Positions 20,957 to 31,555 of a stretch of 64,000 nucleotides of DNA are shown here, piece after piece. The translations under genes and the position numbers were made by a program. How positions within the stretch are numbered: the first letter of the stretch is position 1; each line of letters opens with the position of its first letter. The stretch lies in NCBI RefSeq assembly GCF_030253575.1, contig NC_080560.1, positions 31,919,501 to 31,983,500 of the forward strand. Direction: 5' to 3'. The notes beneath the pieces were generated by a model. It was given only the letters and a program-made list of their open reading frames with translations. It had not been told where the DNA came from and did not search any database. The stretch is from Rhododendron vialii (lineage: Eukaryota; Streptophyta; Magnoliopsida; Ericales; Ericaceae).

Positions 20957-21290
20957 AAATCGTGGGTGGGAGCAGTGAGAACTGAGAAGTGGGAGTCTAA
21001 GACAGAGGGGATTGTGGGGTGCGGCGTAGAATGAAAAAAAAATTGGGAATTTAGGGCTCAATTGGTAAAGGGGTTAATATATATATGTATATATTATATT
21101 ATATATCCGGTCCGGTTTCGACCGGTTTTTAGAAGACGTAAACCGGAAACCAAACCGGAAAACCGGTTTGTAAAAATTTTAAAACCGGAACCGGATCGAA
21201 ATTATTCAACCGGTTTAAAAAATTCGGTCCGGTCCGGTTTTTCCGGTTTCGGTCAATTTTCCAGTTTCGGCTAACACCCCTAATTAGCTC

Positions 21291-21525
21291 TATTGGAGAG
21301 AGGAAAATGCGGCGGAAAAAATTACAAAATTCAACCCCCCACCCCCACCCCCAATTCGAAGTCTCGTTCAGAAGCAAACATGAAAAAACAACACAGATAA
21401 ATGACATCAAATCGTTTAAAGGAAAAGACAACCCCTCTAAAAACTCTCTTAGCAAATGCAATGTCATTTTTTTTTAATTGGATTCACTATTAGATATCAT
21501 TGAAAGTTCCATTGAAGTACAAATA
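21291..21525. other. right flank of the hAT insertion
   Basis: No gene seen. Contains a C-rich run near 21335-21352. Confidence 0.3.
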
Positions 21526-21533
21526 GGAATGAC

Positions 21534-22076
21534 CAGTGTTTTCAAAGACGTTTTCTGGCCTCGCCTTGGGGCGGTGAGGCAATGCCAAAACGCCTCAGTC
21601 GCCTTTTATGCCCCAATTGGTTACGCATCAGGAGAGAAATTTTCCTAATTTCCTAATTCAAACCCTTTCTCTTTGCTACCTTGTTGAAGTCGATCATCAT
21701 CTATAATCGTGCTCTGTTTTTTCTTTAAACAGTTGTACTCTGTTTTTCTTTACTAAGTGATGAATTGATGTGCTCTGGTAATAGCTAATAAAACGATATG
21801 TTAATAAGATAAAAAGATAACTAATAAAGTGATGTTATAGGGTTTCTCAATTAGTTATTAACTAATAAGGTAATAATGTCATTAACTGATAATCTACTTT
21901 ATGCTATCTTTTTGTATTAATCTATCTTTTATGAACTGCACATTTTTTGTATTTTTTATTTTATTAATTTAATTATTTAAAAAACAAAAAATCAAAAGGC
22001 TTATGCCTCAATGCCTACACCTCACCCCATGGAGGGTCAAGCGCATCACCTTGTGCTTTCGCCTCTGAAAACTTTG
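21534..22076. mobile_element. non-autonomous hAT-type element
   Basis: A perfect 8-bp target duplication GGAATGAC lies at 21526-21533 and 22077-22084. The ends are inverted repeats: CAGTGTTTTCAAAGACG on the left and CAAAGTTTTCAGAGGCG reversed from the right. The 543-bp interior has no coding capacity. Confidence 0.82.
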
Positions 22077-22102
22077 GGAATGACACTCCATTTAGTTAGC
22101 TA

Positions 22103-22372
22103 CTCCCTCCGTCCCTTTTTAAATGTCCCACTTCGTAATTCCAACTTATTAAAAAACATCATCATTATACCTTTCAAATCAACTTTTACCTCCACTTTCC
22201 CTATTTACCTTCTATGAAGGTACCATCTTTACACTTTTACTCACTAACTTATCTACTTTCAGGGGCAAAATGGAAAATGTACCTACTTTTACCCATTAAC
22301 TTTACAAAATAGACATTTATTAAGGGACAGCCCAAAATGGAATACTGGACTTTAAAAAATGGACGGAGGGAG
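22103..22372. mobile_element. Stowaway MITE
   Basis: The terminal repeat CTCCCTCCGTCC is matched by GGACGGAGGGAG on the right, with TA target duplications (22101-22102 and 22373-22374). It is the intact relative of the degenerate copy near 7641-7857. Confidence 0.88.
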
Positions 22373-22374
22373 TA

Positions 22375-23270
22375 CCTTCTATGGAATCCAACATATTTCG
22401 TATTTATGAGGTTTCAACCTCACTGAGCCCGCCCACTTCTCATCTTAAACTAATGGTTATGCTTCATACCATGTCTCAAATTATTTCTTTGACATAAGGT
22501 TCATCCACTTACGTGTGTGAAATGTAGAACAACTCAAAAAATACTTCATTAGAAGTTAATCCAACAAAGCAGTATATCAACGTGCCCAAATGCACTAAAG
22601 CACTCCAAAGTTTAGAATATTAAATGCACATGATAAAATTCTTCAGAGTTCAAAATATTAAATGCACACGAGAAAACAACCCCAAATCATTCTCACGACC
22701 ATAGGGTAACACGAAGAAAAGAAGAGAACAATGATACCTATATTGATTTAACCTTTTTAAGTCTTTAGATGATTTGCTTTTGTATATTTTCAACACACAA
22801 CGCAAAATCCAGCATCAATGCACATTCACAATTTCAGCACAATATGAAAATGTACTTGCGCAAACCCGTCTTTCTTATTTAGTCAACCTTCCAACTATGA
22901 GTATGGTTATCAAGAATGTAAAGCAACTACAGCAACTACAATAAGCAACTAAATTCCTATACTAAAGACAATCTTGATGGAACCTTTTTTTTGTAATGTT
23001 TTAGGTCGATGAAGATGGTGGTTTGACCAATGCCTGTTGAACCATGGGTTTGATGAAAATACTGGCAGAGATGAAGTTCCAGAGAGAGAGAATGTGGGTT
23101 ATTTGTGGAAAAGGAAGAAAGACATGGGGTCTGTTGAGAGCGTGAGGAGAGTTCGACTACAGGGGAAGGAGGTAATAGCTTATAATGAAAAAGACCTAGC
23201 TAAGAGGCTCGCCCAAAAGCCGTTTAACAACTAAGAACATTCACACAAATAAACCACAGATGGTTAAAAC
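22375..23270. other. intergenic with a small unrecognised open frame
   Basis: The open frame at 23037-23234 (+) has a basic stretch (LWKRKKDMGSVESVRRVRL) and could be an old exon, as a TTTTAG acceptor-like site precedes it near 23005. I do not recognise the family. Confidence 0.25.
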
Positions 23271-23295
23271 TGGATTAGCCAAAGTAACATTATTT

Positions 23296-23622
23296 GAGAA
23301 AAAGAGGTTAATCAAGGAAGCATACTCACTCAATATTGGCAGTGCCCAAACAGGTGCATTGTTGCTTGTGTATTGCCGTCCAAGTAGACGCGTGTAGCTG
23401 CAAAAATTTGAGAGAGAGAGGATGCCAGCCTGTAATTCCAGAAACCAAATAACATTAAACAGCGACAATATCTATGAAAATTTTACCTCCGTCATTTTAA
23501 CAACTTAACATTCCTAGCCTACTAACTCACTCAATATTAGAGAAAAAGAGGTTAATCGAGACAGCATACTCACTCAAAATTGGCAATGCCCAAACAGGTG
23601 CGCATGCATTGTTGCTTGTGTA
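23296..23622. repeat. duplicated segment of about 80 bp
   Basis: Copies at 23296-23372 and 23539-23622 share 'gagaaaaagaggttaatc', 'agcatactcactcaa' and 'gcccaaacaggtgc'. On the minus strand the first copy has an exon-like frame (LLGRQYTSNNAPVWALPI) after an AG acceptor, of unknown identity. Confidence 0.6.
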
Positions 23623-23907
23623 CTAGGGGCAAAGCACGTGCCTCGCACAAAAATATCGTGCCCGTTGGATTAAATTTGCCAAACACTCGGTCTTGCATCT
23701 CCAGTGATTAGTTCGACTTTTTTCTTTCCCTACTTTTACAGACATAAACATTGAAGGAGTTTGGTGTTAGTTTTGTGCACATGTAGCACGACATATTACA
23801 GATAAACATTGGAGGAGTTTGATGCTATATAACACTTGGAACCAAGATTACACAAAATAATTTCTGCTTCAATGGCATCAACTGCGACCATTTAGCCCCA
23901 AGAAAAT

Positions 23908-25351
23908 TCACCACCGAACTCGAGCTGCGCTGCAAATTCCCTTTCCATCATAAACAACCACGCCGTCTTTATTCTGAATACCAAGGGCTGAAAATTTAAT
24001 CATATAATGTGTAAACAAAGATGACAGTAATGTCTTATGTTTAACAATGCAGATGCGTAATAGCACCACTTTTTTTGGCAAATGTCATTTCCGAAACAAA
24101 TGAACATCTGTCTCCAAGAAACCTCTTACTTTAGTGGGTTGGTCTGATATTCCATCTACGTCAAAGAAAAGGGCACCTGGAATGTGCGCAACCTATTCAA
24201 GCAACACCAAAACAAGACCAAAAGAAACAACAGAAACGAAAATGAATTAGAGGAAAAAAGTAATTAAAGTCATAAAAAACCTTAAACAAGTAATCTTAAG
24301 TTACACTACCAAAGACGAATGAAAGCTCAGAAATAGATTAAGAGTATCATCGCATACAATACCTTATACTCTTGAAGTGGATTCTTTTGTTCATCTGTCA
24401 TGTACCAGGATGCATCCAGCACCTTAAAAAGGAAATAAAATGATCTCATCATTCTGATTAAATGCATTAAAACACAAAAATAAGGGTGCTGTAAACTTGT
24501 TCATTTCATATGTAAGGGTACTTTAAACTATTACAGATGTTCCAAGTAAAAAGTAACTACCACAGGCACACGAATGAGGTAAACTTTCAAAATCTAATTT
24601 CCTTGTGGCACCAAATGGGGAAAGTATCACAACCAAACGGGGCAAGTATCAAAATCTAATTTCCTTGTGCCAAGAGTACGCAACTACACTCACTAAAATC
24701 CACTGAGGGATCCTATCACTCTTTCGTAACGTTGCATCTACTGGGTATCATTGTATATGACTAAAGTCACCAAACTATCTTTGTGTTAGCTCAACTAATC
24801 CTCAATTGGTTTTACTCTTTCATTCCCCATTGTTATTTCTAACCATATTTCCTGGTTAGCGATAGGAGTAGCGGCTAAGGGAAAGGTATTGGTACTTTGT
24901 TAGCCCTTTAAGGCGATGGAAAACAATGCATTAAGAGGCTGCATTCTTCAATGGATCTTTGTTGACGTTTAGGTCCTGGGTTCAAACATGAAGGCAGCCA
25001 ATTAGTGCATATAATGGCAATGATTGGGCCACCACAAAATGTACCTGGGGTGAGTGGGGAAGTAGGCATTAAAATGGCCAAACTTCGGAAATCATACTAA
25101 ACTACTTACAATACGTTGAGACTTCTACCCTCCTAAAGATACAATAAAAACAAGCTCAATCGCATACCTTCATATCAGGCTCTTTGAGGTTAGCATGGAG
25201 CCAGTCAACAGAAACAACAGGTTCATTAGATGACATAGATTGAGTTGAAATAGAAGCTTTTGACCCAACAAATAATGTAGTGCAAGATGCAAGACCAGGA
25301 GGTCCTATACACCAAGTAGGCAGAGGAAGCACAAAAGTGAGACGGTCTATT
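23908..25351 (-). pseudogene. STR1: thiosulfate/3-mercaptopyruvate sulfurtransferase fragment, intron-containing
   Basis: Four exon remnants with GT-AG borders lie in order on the minus strand. 25351-25168 ends EPVVSVDWLHANLKEPDMK. 24422-24363 reads VLDASWYMTDEQKNPLQEYK. 24192-24130 reads VAHIPGALFFDVDGISDQP. 23987-23908 reads LGIQNKDGVVVYDGKGICSA and ends ARVRW plus a stop. Together these follow the N-terminal rhodanese domain of plant STR1, which transfers sulfur from 3-mercaptopyruvate in mitochondria. The piece between SDQPTK and LGIQ (about 17-20 residues) is missing. The WW pair is RW followed by a stop. The second rhodanese domain with the catalytic Cys is absent, so this cannot be a working enzyme. 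Intron retention rules out a processed copy. Confidence 0.8.
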
Positions 25352-26322
25352 CTGCAAGGAATAGTCAAGAATTATAGCAATGGTTGAAAGTAACTGATAG
25401 TCAAAGACCATCTCAAAATAGATACTAGATTTCACAAATCTATTTCTATTCCAGAATTGGATTCAAATGTTAAACCTCCATTGGATCAACTGAAGAAAAC
25501 GCTATAAAATATAGATTCCTAGAAACAAAAGACTTATGATTAGATCACTACTAAGATATGAAATGAAGGTCGTCCTGATTATCTATGGTAGAGAGAAAAG
25601 AGAAATGAAGAACAAAAACACATCGAACTTTATATCTTCTCAGACTTTAAAAAAGGTGACACAATGCAACAAGGCTCCCACTAAAGCTTCCGGATTGGGC
25701 AAGATGTATCAGCCTAACCCATTGCTGAAGAGGCTGCTCTGTGACGGGAACCCACACCAACAATGACGCTAATGGACAGCCTTAGGGTTGAGCCAAGGTT
25801 CCCTTTGAAATGGTTATATACAATTTGACCATACGAGTTGGTTAACAAAACAGAACTTGCCTATCAAAAAACAAAAACAAAACAGAGCTTACTCTTGTGT
25901 GCCATTTCACTTGTGGGACGGACAACTAATAGGTGACCTTGTTTTTGAAAATGATGATGAGTGCAGAAACAACACAACCAAAAAGTAATAATTTCTGTAG
26001 TGCTTAGGCTGACCTATTTGAAGCCATCAGTTCATTAATTTACTCATCTGACGATGGATTCAAAAACCTTAAGGTGCTGCTTGTTTACCTGATATACAGT
26101 TTGTCAATGTCAATCTGGCATTGTCTGTTTTGTATTTTTATAGTTTTTGCTCTTTATGTATCAAACTAGATTACTGGACACAGTATACATATAAGGAACA
26201 ATAAAATTGGACCACTATTATCCATGCTAAATTCCTCAGAACACATCCAATAAAAATACATCTTTAGTGTTCTTATTCTAAATGAAATGATACTTTAGTC
26301 TTTGTATATTAATCTGGGAGAG

Positions 26323-26687
26323 CCTAATGTTGGGATTTGTCCCACATTGGTTAATTATCTCCTCCAAAACTAGTATATGAGCTTGGACGGCCTCTCCACT
26401 CTTTGCCAATTGGTTTGGAGTTGGATGCTTTAACATGGTATCAAAGGTAGGGTTTCGGAGAATTTGTTCCCCCTTGTTTGTGCCATAAGTGCACCATTGT
26501 TTGTTGTGATCCAAGTGTTATGGATCCTTTGTTTACCTCTCCACGTGTGAGTCAGGGGTCGCATGTGCGGGAGAGTGTTGGATTTGTCCCACATTGGTTA
26601 ATTATCTCCTCCAAAACTAGTATATGAGCTTGGGCGGCCTCTCCACTTTTTGCCAATTGGTTTGGAGTTGGATGCTTTAACACCTAA
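26323..26687 (+). mobile_element. TRIM (terminal-repeat retrotransposon in miniature)
   Basis: Two direct terminal repeats, 26328-26435 and 26576-26682, start TGTTGG and end TTTAACA, with only a few differences. TGGTATCAAAGG, a primer-binding site of the initiator tRNA-Met type, follows the first repeat at 26436. A purine-rich tract (GTGCGGGAGAG) precedes the second. The 5-bp CCTAA occurs on both sides (26323-26327 and 26683-26687). The whole element is 355 bp and non-coding. Confidence 0.93.
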
Positions 26688-27310
26688 AACCTGCAAAATA
26701 TGACAAACAATTATAACAATCAGACAATAACAGCACCAAAGAAAATGAAAGCAAACCTAGTTACTCCCCCAGCTACAACTTGTATTTTGTCTAATTAATG
26801 GGATTTTTAACTCCCCTTGATATTCCAGTGGGCAAACCCAAAAAAATGTCATAATAATTGAAAAAGAGTACAGGAGCAGAAAATGAAAGCAAACCTAGTT
26901 AGGCATGATCAACAATGCAAACAGAAAAAGCAAAATCTTGGTTAAGGCCTAGGCTCAGATTAGTGTATGATCAGAAAAGAGTTCAAATCGCCATGGCTGC
27001 AACCACAGTTACTCTTGTGAGAATAAGAAGAAAGAAACCCCTCAATCTCCCACAGCTGTACATGCCCCGTCAAGAGATGATCAGGTCAAAAATTCCTCAA
27101 ACACGGACCAATTTACACTGCATACAAACAGAAACTAACCATAATCCACAACAATAAAGATTTAAAACAAGAAACAGCAATGCTTCGGAGAGTTTACCAA
27201 GAATAATCTAACTACAAGTACCAAAATAAGAGCGAGAAGCCCTAAACACAACCCATATTTTCAGTTCACATTCAATGAAAAAGGGTGAATGAGGCCCACA
27301 TATAAGGTAC
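26688..27310. other. intergenic, no gene confirmed
   Basis: A short open frame at 26915-27157 (+) looks basic and of low complexity. I do not regard it as a gene. Confidence 0.3.
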
Positions 27311-27355
27311 CTGAAACGTGTGAGCAGGTAGCTCCCACTCGTGACGCCTAGCCAT
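27311..27355 (-). pseudogene. possible first exon of a DHHC S-acyltransferase
   Basis: The 45-bp frame reads MARRHEWELPAHTFQ and is followed by a GT donor. It resembles the N-terminus of plant PAT19/20-type palmitoyltransferases (M-x-R-x-H-G-W-x-L-P-x-H-x-x-Q-V). No following exon was found within the window, so it appears to be an isolated fragment. The match is short and made from memory. Confidence 0.35.
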
Positions 27356-28069
27356 GTCAAAAACCCAGTCTAAGCTTGTCAATCAATAGAGTCTTATACA
27401 ATAAACCATCCAAAGAATGAAAGAACTCTTTTTGCTAACTAAACCCAGGCTTGCTTTCTACCTAATCAGATCATGGGGGAAAAAAGCTGCTAATGGGTTT
27501 AGTGAGACTTCCATCTTGACCCAGATATTCAAAGTCAATCATTGTGGGTACGTTCATCAGGATACATTCAGATCATGAACACATTGGGAACATTGGTTTT
27601 AGTTCAATGTCAGCTGAGATTCAAGATAAAACATTTGCACATTCCACATTTCCAAACATGAGGCCATTTGAAGACAAGCTTTGTTTTTGACCTTTTGTGT
27701 ATGCCATGTACCAGCTAAGCAAGACTTAATAGTGAGGCATGCGAAGATCTAAAAAATGTATATTTGATAAACAAGATCAAATAAGAAGAAAGAGGCCAAT
27801 AAAATAAAATTGCTCACCTCCATCTGTCCCTTCTTAACAAATCTTGCCCTTCCCAGCAACACCAGATTTCAAATCAAATCTTGTCCCTCGCAACAACCCC
27901 AGAACGTCATCACCGACTTGTGATCAGCGTGTCCAAAAACAAGCCATTTATTTTTTTTGGTAAGTTACATGGGCCAATCTCCATGCAAAAACTTCTTTTT
28001 TTGTTACTGGCATTTTGCAATCAAACGACGATCAACAAGTAGAATAGGGAGATGTTGACGATAAATTAC

Positions 28070-28633
28070 CTGCATTACTACATTGAGAACATGTTCACAA
28101 GACCTTGAAGAGGCTCCTGTGAGACTTGAGTCAAGTATCTCGGCTAGCTGCCACAAATCTTTTTGAAGTTAATGAGATTTTTGGCAAGCCAAAATATGAC
28201 TGAACAGAGGTTTAAGCATGAGACGAGCTGATCAGCATCTTGGAACAGTGTTACCTTATTTACTAAGCATGATAAACCTATCAGCATTTTTCACAATTTT
28301 ACGCGTAGCACTGCCTTCAAGGTCGCTAGTTGCCTGATCCAACTCAACGAATACAAGTTTCATTCCTTCAACAGACTGCAGCAAAAACATTTTACTTAGA
28401 ACTGGATGTTGGTTGAGAGAGAGAGAGAGAGTAAAAAAGGGGGGGAAATGTCAATGAGACCATAAAACAAAAACCAAAAATTAATGGCTCTAAACTCAAT
28501 CTAGCAACAGATTCTACACAGCACATATCTGAAAAATAAATGACACCAAAGGAGTACACCATTTATAAATTAAAAAAACCTGTTCAGGGGAGCCATATTC
28601 AATAATATTTAGTACTTCATTCCAATCTCTATT
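28070..28633 (-). pseudogene. three exon-like blocks of an unidentified protein
   Basis: Block 28633-28580 reads NRDWNEVLNIIEYGSPEQ between AG and GT. Block 28375-28278 begins SVEGMKLVFVELDQATSDLE. Block about 28160-28070 reads LWQLAEILDSSLTGASSRSC and continues to a GT donor. The composition and splice borders look like real coding sequence. I do not recognise the family. Confidence 0.4.
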
Positions 28634-28740
28634 CTGTGAATAAAATGTCTCTCCATGTGCTTCTCAAAATATCCTAAAGGTAGAGATTGTTATAAACCTT
28701 GAGCTTGGAATATTTCACATCTCTGCTTCCCATACTAGTT

Positions 28741-29100
28741 TCAGTGTGAGTTTGGCAAATCTTTCATTACAAAAATGGTTTCTATTTGGGGAATTCCATC
28801 CAACTTTTTTCCCTCCAACACCTTTTCCACTAATTCCGACTTTTGATGCTTGTAAAAAACTCCACTGGCAAAAACATTGGGAGGAACTCCGCTCCTCTTC
28901 TTTCCCCTAGCATGCTTTAACTTTCTTTTGATTTTAGTAAAAGAAAATTGGGAAGCAATTCTTTCAGTGCGCACCTTGTGATGAGAAGATTGCCCTGACG
29001 AATGCTTCACTTCAGGTTGAGAAATACGATCATTTGCCGGTCCAGGCTTCAAAAAGACAACCATATTTGATGTTTGGCAATTTCCATGTCCCTTCAACAA
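28741..29100 (-). pseudogene. DUF4378/VARLMGL-type protein fragment
   Basis: The 119-codon frame contains MVVFLKPGP and ERIASQFSFTKIKRKLKHA. These are the two hallmark stretches of plant DUF3741/DUF4378 (TRM-like) proteins: the 'VVLKPG' block and 'FSFTEIKRKLKHAMGK'. The VARLMGL N-terminus and the DUF4378 C-terminal domain are missing. In a full protein this is a middle segment, so this is a fragment. Confidence 0.6.
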
Positions 29101-30600
29101 TAATCATCATGTCCACTCCTTCCTACCCACATCTCCACGGGAAAAAAAAAAAAAAAACTATTATTCTGATTTGCAAGGGAGGATTACAATCCACTACAGA
29201 TTCAAGTTACCACTTACCAGCACTTACAAAAAAAACTCGAGAGGACCCATTTGGGTTTGTCAGCTTCTGCAGTTTACACCAGTAATATCCCAGACCTGTG
29301 GAAATGGAAAAGTATATATTAGATGTGGAAAGACGACGTGGAAAAAAGCTCAAACTCCTTAAGATATGAATCCATCTCTTTTGATTCAAAGGGAAGGAAA
29401 TCAGCTATGGAAAATAAATGAATCAATTGCATTAAAACAAAACTATTAGTGGCAAATGAGGACTGCTACAATTCAAGAGGAATGAAACACGGTGAGAGTA
29501 AGTGTAGCAAGTGAACAGTTTGAAAAAAAAGAAGAGAGTGAGAGATGTGATATGAGGAGACTGGAGTAGGTGTACTTCTCTTCTCGTGCCCCACACGACA
29601 AAAAAGTAAAGATTATGTAAGAGTGGTAGAAAAACTATGCTTTTGGATTTCGTAATCCAAACAAAGTTAACCGACGATTAGTTTAAAACCGATGTGCTAG
29701 AAAAATAAATAAACAAAAATCAAAGAAAACCCTTATTGTATATGAGTCCATGCTTTCGACCAGAGGAAAACAAAAACAACTAACAAAATAGGGGAATACA
29801 ATTGAGAAACAATAACTGGTTTCTGGAGAGTGGTTACTAACTTTGAGCAGGAGGATTCAATTGAGAGCTTGAAAGAAGTGAGATTTAGAGGAAATGGAAG
29901 CATATCTACAGACAAATAGAGTGACGTAACCTCTTACTGATTGAAAGGCACCAATGCCCAATACAGCTGAAAAATCAGTAAGGAGCACTGGAGCAACCTT
30001 TGGTTCTTCAAAGTAATGGCAAAAAAACATTAGAAACCAAACGACGGAGGAGCACGAAACCAATCCACTTGAAGATCCTATCCATCTCAATGACCAGGGT
30101 TGCTACATCATATGTAAAGCAAAATGATGGTCTAATTAAAGTCAGATATGCCATTTCAATAAGATTTTCAAAATTGGAGCAAAACCCGAATTGTAAAAAT
30201 TTTCTAGATATCCGGGTCTATTTGGCGCACATGGCATTACATGGACTGTACATCAATTAGCACAGGGATGGAGTGCTATGACGTGTAATGGAGCCGATTT
30301 CAATCCTGATTTGAATGCTTTAAGGGAGACAGGAGAACAGAGCGACACTTGAATGTTACAAAAATGATAAGCCAAATAATGTCAAAAGGTCGGGAAAATA
30401 CCTAGTATGAAAGAGCAGCCTGGTTTGACAATGGACAAGACCGTAGAGACGATGTCGTCAGAGAAAAATGAGATCAATGGATTGCAGATGAACTTCTACA
30501 AACGGAATAGGCAGGATGCCTATTAATCATTTCTTCTTTTCGGAAAACATAATGATCAGTAAATCATTTCCCCTCATTTAACAAGCAAAATCCTCTCTTT
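29101..30600. other. intergenic, no gene confirmed
   Basis: Short frames only. A minus-strand frame near 29860-30090 (HYFEEPKVAPVLLTDFSAV) has protein-like composition but is not recognised. Confidence 0.3.
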
Positions 30601-31385
30601 TTAATTGATGACTTGGCTATCTCAATGCCACATCATTCTGCTCATATATTCTATGTGGATGGCATTTCCCTGGATAATATTGGAGAATGCTGGATAGGAA
30701 CCAAAGAAACACACTTAGCTTCTCACTTCCATATCTTCATATGGTAGCTTGCTTACTCGCTAGCATCCCATTAACTCAGCGATCTTCCATCGCTTCATTC
30801 TTCTCTTTTAGCGATGGAAGGGGCAGTGCATTCGGCTGCTCTTTCTCTCTTCTATCCTTATGGACGAGGGGCCCTAAAGCTAGCTAGAACAAGGGCGCGA
30901 AGGGCCTCTAAGCTACACTTTCTTTATTCTTTGGAAAGAATGAATAACTACCCCAAAAAGCTATAGCAATAGAGCAGATGGACCAAATGAGCTAGAGAAA
31001 AAGGCATGTTGAAAGAGTGCCAGAAGCAAAAACGAAAATCTTTCGTTGAAAGTTTGAACGAATGTATGTTGATGGGCTTGGAGTTCTAGTCTAGCCGCTT
31101 GAGATGGGATCTTTCTTCCATTGCAAGGGTTAGGCTTTGAAATCGATGTTGAGGCCCTTTGAGTGATGGGACGACCACCAACCCGCGTCCTTTATATATA
31201 AACATAGCCAACAATAAAATATGGCGAAAATAGCCCAAGGGTGGAAGTTGAGGATTCCAATTCCAATCAGTGAAACCAGAGAAATGGGGGACCGGAGTTC
31301 ACATAGGTCGCTTCTATAGCTCAATCCAAGAGTAATCAATGGAGATAGAGTCCAACGGTTCAACCAATGCTTACCTCCATACAAA
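30601..31385. other. possible organelle-derived (NUMT-like) segment
   Basis: Composition changes here to balanced bases with tracts such as 'gcgaagggcctctaagctac' and 'gatggaaggggcagtgc', which look like plant mitochondrial intergenic DNA. A minus-strand frame at 31130-31405 is hydrophobic and unrecognised. The origin is a guess from style only. Confidence 0.2.
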
Positions 31386-31390
31386 TCCTT

Positions 31391-31555
31391 GATCCCAAGT
31401 AGCATTCAAGAAGTTTCTTCCGTTCAAAAAAAAGTACAGCATTCGCAAAACCCGTCACAGATCCATGATCCTTGATCCCAAGTAGCATTCGAGAAGTTTC
31501 TTCCATTCAAAAAAAATACAGCATTCGCAAAACCCGTCACAGATCCATGATCCGA
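31391..31555 (+). repeat. two-copy 83-bp tandem repeat
   Basis: Units begin with 'gatcccaagtagcattc' at 31391 and 31474 and continue through 'cagcattcgcaaaacccgtc'. They differ by a few bases. Non-coding on present evidence. Confidence 0.85.

Larger units (their letters stand above)
16839..21282 (-). mobile_element. complete hAT transposon, 4.44 kb, with exact 8-bp target duplication
   Basis: The termini are TAGGGGTGATACC (left) and TAGGGGTGTTAGCC (right, reversed). The 8-bp ATTAGCTC occurs directly outside both ends (16831-16838 and 21283-21290). Both subterminal regions (16850-17000 and 21105-21265) are packed with ACCGGTTT/AACCGG motifs in both orientations, as expected of transposase-binding repeats. 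A BED-hAT transposase pseudogene fills the middle on the minus strand. The perfect target duplication indicates fairly recent insertion, although the transposase is broken. Confidence 0.93.
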
